Assembly: GCA_902786745.1 (NCBI GenBank)
Contig: CADADR010000003.1
Span: 1 to 64,000, forward strand
Source of the DNA: an uncultured Bacteroidia bacterium
Lineage (GTDB): Bacteria; Bacteroidota; Bacteroidia; Bacteroidales; F082
DNA: 64,000 nt
Direction: 5' to 3'
Shown here: piece after piece, positions 58,876-64,000 of the stretch
Position numbering within the stretch: the stretch's first letter is position 1
Layout of the letters: each line of letters starts with the position of its first letter
The notes under the pieces: model-generated
The model's database searches: none
Seen by the model: the letters and a program-made list of their open reading frames with translations, nothing else
Told to the model about the DNA's origin: nothing
Made by a program: the position numbers and the translations under genes

Positions 58876-60117
58876 ATGGCAAAAACAAAATACAACACCA
58901 TCAAGCGTAACACCCTAAACTATCACGATAGGGTGGAGAAACTCTTCAAGAGAATTGAAGAGAAACTGAAAAGGCCGTTGCGTTTCACTACCAAGCGTAG
59001 CTTTGAAGCCATTGTCTTCCTTATCATCTTCTTCGCCTTCTTTGGACTGTTGGCCTATAAGATGACCCTGCCCAAGATGCTGAACACCTTCATGCAGACG
59101 GCCTATCACCTGCTGTTGGAGACCGTGTTCTACATCATGGCCATTTGCGTGCTTATGGGCGCCATCAGCAAGCTGCTCACCGAGTTCGGCGTGGTACGTC
59201 TTTTGGAGAACCTCTTGCGCCCATTGATGAAGCCGCTTTACAACCTGCCTGGCGTGGCCGCTCTAGGTGCTATCATGACCTTCTTGAGCGACAACCCCGC
59301 CATCATCACTTTGGCACACGACAAGAACTTCAACCGTTACTTCAAGAAGTACCAACTCGTCTCGCTGACCAATTTCGGCACAGCGTTCGGCATGGGCCTG
59401 GTCGTCGTGGCCTTCATGACGGGTCTAGGCTTCGGCAAGGGTGCCTTGGTCGGTGTGGCAGGTGCCGTCATCGGCAGTATCGTCTCAACCCGTTTGATGC
59501 AACGCTCTACCTTGAAAGCCTACCCTGAGCTGGACACACCTGTCGACGAAGAGTTTGGTGGCGACGAGCAGCAGATCTCCTTCAAGAGCGAAGGTGGCGT
59601 GTTCATGCGTTTCCTCAACTCGTTGCTTGACGGCGGCAAGGACGGCGTCAGTATCGGCTTCGCCATCATCCCAGGTGTGCTCTGCATCTCCACCATAGTG
59701 ATGATGCTCACCTTTGGCGCATCAGGCAGCAACGGTGAATACCTTGGCGTGGCCTACGAAGGTGTGCCCGTCATCAGCTGGGCGGCTAATAAGATCAACT
59801 TCATCTTCGAATGGCTCTTCGGCTTCAAGGATGGTGCTCTTATCTCCTTCCCCATGACCGCTCTTGGTGCTGTAGGTGCCGCTATCGGTCTGGTGCCGCG
59901 TTTCATCACCGAAGGCATCATCGACAACAACGCCATCGCCGTGTTTACCGCCATCGGCATGTGCTGGAGTGGTTTCCTCAGCACCCATGCCGCCATGCTC
60001 GACAGCCTTGGCTACCGCAAGCTCATCGGCAAAGCCATCGGGGCACACACCATCGGCGGCCTCTGCGCTGGCATCGCAGCCCACTGGTTGTACGTGTTAC
60101 TTGCACTGATCTTCTAA
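58876..60117 (+). CDS. Inner-membrane protein with nucleoside-recognition (Gate)-like domains
   Basis: 413 residues. An amphipathic, basic N-terminal region of about 45 residues is followed by about ten hydrophobic helices. The repeated pattern ALGAIMTFLSDNPAIITLA ... VSLTNFGTAFGMG and the later AIGMCWSGFLSTHAAMLDSLG are typical of Gate/nucleoside-recognition proteins of the CD0519/CD1768 type. A hydrophilic loop near 215-245 (TPVDEEFGGDEQQISFKSEGG) separates the halves. Transport activity is assumed from the family, and the substrate is unknown. It is in an operon with the porin-like gene. Confidence 0.72.
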   Translation: MAKTKYNTIKRNTLNYHDRVEKLFKRIEEKLKRPLRFTTKRSFEAIVFLIIFFAFFGLLAYKMTLPKMLNTFMQTAYHLLLETVFYIMAICVLMGAISKLLTEFGVVRLLENLLRPLMKPLYNLPGVAALGAIMTFLSDNPAIITLAHDKNFNRYFKKYQLVSLTNFGTAFGMGLVVVAFMTGLGFGKGALVGVAGAVIGSIVSTRLMQRSTLKAYPELDTPVDEEFGGDEQQISFKSEGGVFMRFLNSLLDGGKDGVSIGFAIIPGVLCISTIVMMLTFGASGSNGEYLGVAYEGVPVISWAANKINFIFEWLFGFKDGALISFPMTALGAVGAAIGLVPRFITEGIIDNNAIAVFTAIGMCWSGFLSTHAAMLDSLGYRKLIGKAIGAHTIGGLCAGIAAHWLYVLLALIF

Positions 60118-60131
60118 ACAGGTATTCTAAC

Positions 60132-60169
60132 AAACAAAAAAAGGCGGCTAATAGCCGCCTTTTTTGTTT
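60132..60169. terminator. Bidirectional terminator between the Gate protein gene and porV
   Basis: AAACAAAAAAAGGCGGCTA pairs with TAGCCGCCTTTTTTGTTT across a one-base loop with one extra A. A/T runs on both sides let it serve both convergent genes. Confidence 0.9.
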
Positions 60170-60182
60170 CATGACGATAGGA

Positions 60183-61436
60183 TCAATCCTTCTTTCTACC
60201 CATGTTGTAGGTCAGATTGAAACGCACCGTGTTCTCCAGAGGATTGCTACCAGCAACGGTGTTCACCGGAACGAGGTAGGAGACATCCAGACCAAACACA
60301 TTGTACTGAAGGGCGGCACCAAGGGTGACGTACTTACGGTTGCCTTTCAGAGCCGTCTCGTTGAAATAACCGGCACGCACTGCAAACACGTTGTTGTACC
60401 AATACTCAACACCCACGCCGACATTGATCTCGCAGAGCTCTTCATAAGCCTTGCCGTATTGAACCAGCTCGCCCGTATAGGAGTCGTAGCCACAGCCAGG
60501 AGCATCGTAGAACGACTGAATCATACCAGCCACGGTAGAAACGTTATTGTCGTAACCATAGGCAATCTGATAGCTGCCATCATCGTTGATGATAGGATTA
60601 CCGACGGAGTCTCTGGAAAGGACCGGAGGCGTAGGCACCAACAGCTTGGTCAATTCGGCGGTGAAAGCCAACGAATTGTATTCATCGAGTTCAAGATCCA
60701 AGCAGGCACCGGCACGGAGCATGGTCGGGATGAAATCACGACGGTCTGACGAGCCGTTGTAGCTGATCTTACTACCGATGTTGGTGATAGCGGCGCCCCA
60801 TGCGAAATCGGCATCCATGTTGCTGAACCATTCAACGGGTCTCTTGTAGTAGACAGCCACGTCGGCGGCAACAGAAATGCCAGGACGACCGTAGTCGCTA
60901 CCATTTTGGGCATTCAAGTTGGAATAGATGAAACGGCCAGCGACAGCGCCCGACAGGTAATCACCCAGCATACGGGAATAAGTGGCATCGATAGCCCATT
61001 CATTGGGGCTATAGGTACCCTGATCCTGGTTGTAGCTGTCCCTGAAATTGATTTCACCGCAGTCAAAATAACGCAAGGTACCTGCCACGGCAGAACGCTC
61101 GTTGATTTTGTAGGCGGCAGCCAGATACGCCAAGTGCATATCAGGCACCAGATTGATCAGCCAGGGGCTAAAACCTAAACCCGCGCTGAACTTATCCTTC
61201 ATGTAGACATACTTGGCGGGGTTATAATGCATGGAATAAACATCGGGATTGGTAGCCACGCCACAATCGCCCATTGAACCGCCACGGGCATCAGGTGCGA
61301 TAGAGACGAAAGGCACTGCGGTCGTAATGACATTGGGCGACACGCTGTAATCCTGTCCGATAACATTGTTGTTTTGTCCAAAAGAGGTAGCCGCAACCAT
61401 CATCAAAGCGGCAACAAGAAATTTCTTGACTTTCAT
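60183..61436 (-). CDS. porV: Type IX secretion outer-membrane protein PorV
   Basis: 417-residue outer-membrane barrel of the T9SS that receives secreted clients and presents them to PorU. The signal peptide (to SFGQ) is followed by the family opening NVITTAVPFVSIAPDARGGSMGDCGVATNPDVYSMHYNPAKY, internal LINLVPDMHLAYLAAAYK and DGSYQIAYGYDN, and the C-terminal KYVTLGAALQYNVFGLDVSYLVPV. A -7 box TATTTTTG (complement of 61460-61467) is in the 78-base gap to porU, so porV can be transcribed on its own as well as after porU. The adjacency porU-porV is usual in Bacteroidales. Confidence 0.95.
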   Translation of the reverse strand: MKVKKFLVAALMMVAATSFGQNNNVIGQDYSVSPNVITTAVPFVSIAPDARGGSMGDCGVATNPDVYSMHYNPAKYVYMKDKFSAGLGFSPWLINLVPDMHLAYLAAAYKINERSAVAGTLRYFDCGEINFRDSYNQDQGTYSPNEWAIDATYSRMLGDYLSGAVAGRFIYSNLNAQNGSDYGRPGISVAADVAVYYKRPVEWFSNMDADFAWGAAITNIGSKISYNGSSDRRDFIPTMLRAGACLDLELDEYNSLAFTAELTKLLVPTPPVLSRDSVGNPIINDDGSYQIAYGYDNNVSTVAGMIQSFYDAPGCGYDSYTGELVQYGKAYEELCEINVGVGVEYWYNNVFAVRAGYFNETALKGNRKYVTLGAALQYNVFGLDVSYLVPVNTVAGSNPLENTVRFNLTYNMGRKKD

Positions 61437-61514
61437 ATCAGGTACTTTGTTTAAAATTGCAAAAATAACGTTATTTCCATTGTCTTATTGTATCAACTGA
61501 AAAAATTTTTTCAA

Positions 61515-64000
61515 TCATCTTTCGATTATCATTTTCTGGCTCACTGTCCGGAAGTATCCATCCTCGTCAGTAAGGGTGAGGCGATAGAGATACACACCTG
61601 AACGCAGGGCTTGACCATATTGGTCGTAGCCACCCCATCGCAAGGGCTCAATCACGCCGTTTGTGGCACTGACCTTACGATTAACATGGGCCACCTGACG
61701 GCCCATGATATCAAAGATCTCGATGTCTACGTCAAAGTTACCATCTTCTCCGACATGGGTCATGGTGATATAAGTCTCTTCTGAGAAAGGATTCGGATAG
61801 TTATGCACTTGTGAGAGGAAAAGGTCGTCGTCGACAACAAACCAAAGGCTGGCCTCCGAAGCGTTGTCTTGGGTGTCCCAAACCTTGAGGTTAAAATCGT
61901 AGGTACCCGGCTTCAAATCGGAGATGGGGAGTGTCACCCTACCCCGTCTGTAATCGTTGAGTGCAGGCTCAAAGTTGTCGTTCAGCACCATACTATTGTA
62001 GCCCATAAGATTGCTGTTCAGCACGATATCACGACCTAAGCTGTAACCGTAGTGGTAGATGCCCTGGGCGTCATAAAGGTCAGCGCAAAGCACGCCTTGA
62101 CGTTCCACCGACTGGCCATCAACAAACTCGGGCGAATTCCAATAGAAATGAATCTTAGGCCCTTCGTCATCAGCCACGGCCGAGGGATCGACGCCACCCA
62201 GCGACAAGTTATCGTACTTGCCCATAGCATCGACATTGTTGATGGAATCATAGGCATAGAAGGTGAATCTCGGCACTCCGCCTTCTTGGTCTATATCCTT
62301 AGGCACCTGGAAGGAGAGGCTGAACCTACCGTTGTTCACGCTGACCTTCCCTCGGTAGAGCACATCCTTATGGTAATACACATATCTCGGAGAGGCACCA
62401 TTGAACTTCACCTTGACCTTAGCCTTCTTGTCGAAGAATCGGGCCCATAAGGTGCCATTGAAACCGTTATCAACCGTTCCGTCAATCCTTTTGACGACAC
62501 CTTCCACAGTAACCATGCTCATGGCATGCAATTGAAGGTCATCGCTGCTTCCAATGGCCGCACCGTTGATTGTTCTCACTTCCACTTCCTCATGAGGCAA
62601 GGGGAAACGCAACACCGGGTCGCCCATGAACACAAAACGGATGTTTAAATTAACCATTGGATTGCTGGAGTAGTTATCAGGATTGTTCTTTGTCATCCTG
62701 ACGATGTCACCAAAACGCAGCGACAGCCCATCTTCATCCCTTTGGGTGAGCACTTTCACCAATGCCTTTGAGTGCAGGATGTTATGGTTTCCAAAGGTGG
62801 GACGGCAGGCCGTGAACAAGGCCACGCAGCCTCCATTCGGATTCAACATCATCAACTCGCCCGAAGAGACCAACAGAGGATTGTCGTATTTGGTGAACTC
62901 GCAAGTGGCGGTATAAACGAAAGGCATCTTGTCGTAATTGTTGAGCGCTGCGATGTCGGCATTGGTAAACACATTATCGCCCGTCAGGCCTCTCACACCG
63001 CCATGACCCGTGTAAAGCATGGCCAATGCTCCTTTGTCAAAGGCATCCATCAAATCGCGATTGGCGCCAGGAATCTCAACGCCATTTGAGGTATTGACCA
63101 CGGGATAGGCGCCACAATACACTTTCTTGGCCGTCAGCAACGGGCAGATCGTATCCAGCATCCTGTATAAAGTCTCCGTATTCTCCACATAACTCAGCGT
63201 TTCGTCATCAGCGCAAAAGATGATGTCGTTCTTCCATTCGCCATGTGAAGCTATCAGGTCGTTGAAATGGCGGATCTTACGCAACACCGTCTCAGCCTCC
63301 TCAACCGTAGAGACCGAGATACGGCCCACACCGATATCCACCTTACCTTCGCAGTTGGAGCCTTCGTTATTGTCCATCAAAGCATAATAATCGTCGGCGC
63401 AAAAACTCAATTCATGGTGCGGATCAGCAAAAGTTTCATAGCAAGGCACAAAGTTCTGGCCATATCCCATGATATTACGGAAATCGGCAGATGCACGCCC
63501 AAAGAGGGTCAGGTATTTGAGTCGGCCCGAACTGCGGCGATACACCATACGCACAAAATCGCGAATGCCGGTAGGATCGGGCGTGCCAGTCGAAAACTCG
63601 TTGTAAATCTCGTTGACGTTGACCACTACGCTGGTCAAGCCGTCCAACTCGGTATGGTAGTCAGCCAGCTCTTGTGCCTGCTCCAAAAAGATGGGCGAAG
63701 TCAAGATCAGGTTATCGGCCAAGGCAATGCCATGAAGATTCTGGTTGGGAACAGCCTTCCAGCTAATGACATCCATAGCAGCCGACGGCTTGAACATCAC
63801 ATAGCGTTTTTCCGTCTTTTCATTGGTGGCGAAGACCATATTACCACCGCTCAACACACCTGTCTGCATGACGGGGCTCATCGGGTCGGTCACCTCCCAA
63901 AGCCTATAGTCGGCATTGGTGTTCTGCACCCAAACGGCAGTCTTGTCGTTTCCAAACTGACTTGGCATCAAACGGAAAGGAAAGACGCTGCCCACACATT
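61515..64000 (-). CDS. porU: PorU, T9SS C-terminal signal peptidase (5' end beyond window)
   Basis: C25-family surface peptidase that removes sorting domains of T9SS clients and links them to lipopolysaccharide. About 828 residues are present; the N-terminal part lies beyond the right edge, and the frame is open to the last base. Visible are a C25 domain with SPIFLEQAQELADYHTELDG, LTLFGRASADFRN, the catalytic histidine in LYTGHGGVRG and the cysteine in YTATCEFTKYDNP. A Ig-like region (to about 700 of this fragment) follows, then a C-terminal domain (YPNPFSEETYITMTHVG ... LRSGVYLYRLTLTDEDG) that looks like a sorting-type domain itself, as in known PorU. Confidence 0.93.
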   Translation of the reverse strand, partial: CVGSVFPFRLMPSQFGNDKTAVWVQNTNADYRLWEVTDPMSPVMQTGVLSGGNMVFATNEKTEKRYVMFKPSAAMDVISWKAVPNQNLHGIALADNLILTSPIFLEQAQELADYHTELDGLTSVVVNVNEIYNEFSTGTPDPTGIRDFVRMVYRRSSGRLKYLTLFGRASADFRNIMGYGQNFVPCYETFADPHHELSFCADDYYALMDNNEGSNCEGKVDIGVGRISVSTVEEAETVLRKIRHFNDLIASHGEWKNDIIFCADDETLSYVENTETLYRMLDTICPLLTAKKVYCGAYPVVNTSNGVEIPGANRDLMDAFDKGALAMLYTGHGGVRGLTGDNVFTNADIAALNNYDKMPFVYTATCEFTKYDNPLLVSSGELMMLNPNGGCVALFTACRPTFGNHNILHSKALVKVLTQRDEDGLSLRFGDIVRMTKNNPDNYSSNPMVNLNIRFVFMGDPVLRFPLPHEEVEVRTINGAAIGSSDDLQLHAMSMVTVEGVVKRIDGTVDNGFNGTLWARFFDKKAKVKVKFNGASPRYVYYHKDVLYRGKVSVNNGRFSLSFQVPKDIDQEGGVPRFTFYAYDSINNVDAMGKYDNLSLGGVDPSAVADDEGPKIHFYWNSPEFVDGQSVERQGVLCADLYDAQGIYHYGYSLGRDIVLNSNLMGYNSMVLNDNFEPALNDYRRGRVTLPISDLKPGTYDFNLKVWDTQDNASEASLWFVVDDDLFLSQVHNYPNPFSEETYITMTHVGEDGNFDVDIEIFDIMGRQVAHVNRKVSATNGVIEPLRWGGYDQYGQALRSGVYLYRLTLTDEDGYFRTVSQKMIIER

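Overview
The window is a chromosomal segment of a member of the Bacteroidota, most likely order Bacteroidales. Evidence: many intergenic gaps carry the -7 box TAnnTTTG, several with a TTG element 19-21 bp upstream, which is the Bacteroidetes promoter type. Shine-Dalgarno sequences are rare. Type IX secretion (T9SS) genes porV and porU sit at the right edge, and T9SS-type sorting domains occur on two secreted proteins. The rpmG / 50-residue DUF4295 protein / ftsY / rimO block and the many short-lipobox lipoproteins also fit. I see no tRNA gene, CRISPR array, phage or transposase gene. The left edge looks like the leader of an rRNA operon read leftwards.

Layout. 1-5.3 kb: rRNA promoter and leader, a small orphan gene, then (all leftward) rimO, ftsY, DUF4295, rpmG and a fused formiminotransferase-cyclodeaminase. 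5.5-12 kb: a leftward run starting with hutI, whose stop overlaps the start of a lipoprotein, followed by a DUF5723-type protein, a small radical SAM enzyme and two near-duplicate TonB-like proteins with an unusual cysteine-rich N-terminus. 12-17.9 kb: periplasmic thioredoxin, WbqC-like protein, a 7TM-HD phosphodiesterase, a C40 peptidase and two small lipoproteins that share a promoter module. 18-29.4 kb: P5C dehydrogenase, a giant C25 (gingipain-like) T9SS cargo, class II aldolase, PurB, an MsbA-like ABC exporter and a Fic protein with palindromic operators. 29.4-37 kb: GH20 hexosaminidase, exonuclease, carbonic anhydrase, amidohydrolase, NlpC lipoprotein and a short UvrA-like ATPase. 37-44 kb: T9SS-CTD protein, beta-helix carbohydrate-binding protein, HD hydrolase, GcvT and rhomboid. 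43.7-49.2 kb: ffh-folD-propeller-OmpA(PorE-like)-SGNH chain read leftward. 49-55.7 kb: YggS, Ca/Na antiporter, collagen-like lipoprotein, an EamA-TrmH-EamA chain, EEP hydrolase and GNAT. 55.7-64 kb: MFS transporter, Hsp20, porin plus Gate membrane protein, porV and the C-terminal two thirds or so of porU.

How the genes work together. Histidine breakdown (hutI, ftcD) and proline breakdown (P5C dehydrogenase) both end in glutamate. ftcD, gcvT and folD all feed or interconvert folate one-carbon units. ffh and ftsY are both arms of signal-recognition targeting. The C25 peptidase and the 161-residue CTD protein are plausible clients of the PorU/PorV machinery.

The strongest unexplained signals are non-coding. 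They are a ~130-bp three-hairpin element in three copies; a 32-bp palindrome in two copies, one of them read in frame inside a transporter gene; a 45-bp palindrome in two copies; an operator array at the fic promoter; a second operator-like array next to the MFS promoter; and a promoter module shared by two neighbouring lipoproteins. The cysteine-rich TonB pair beside a radical SAM gene is the most unusual protein-level feature.
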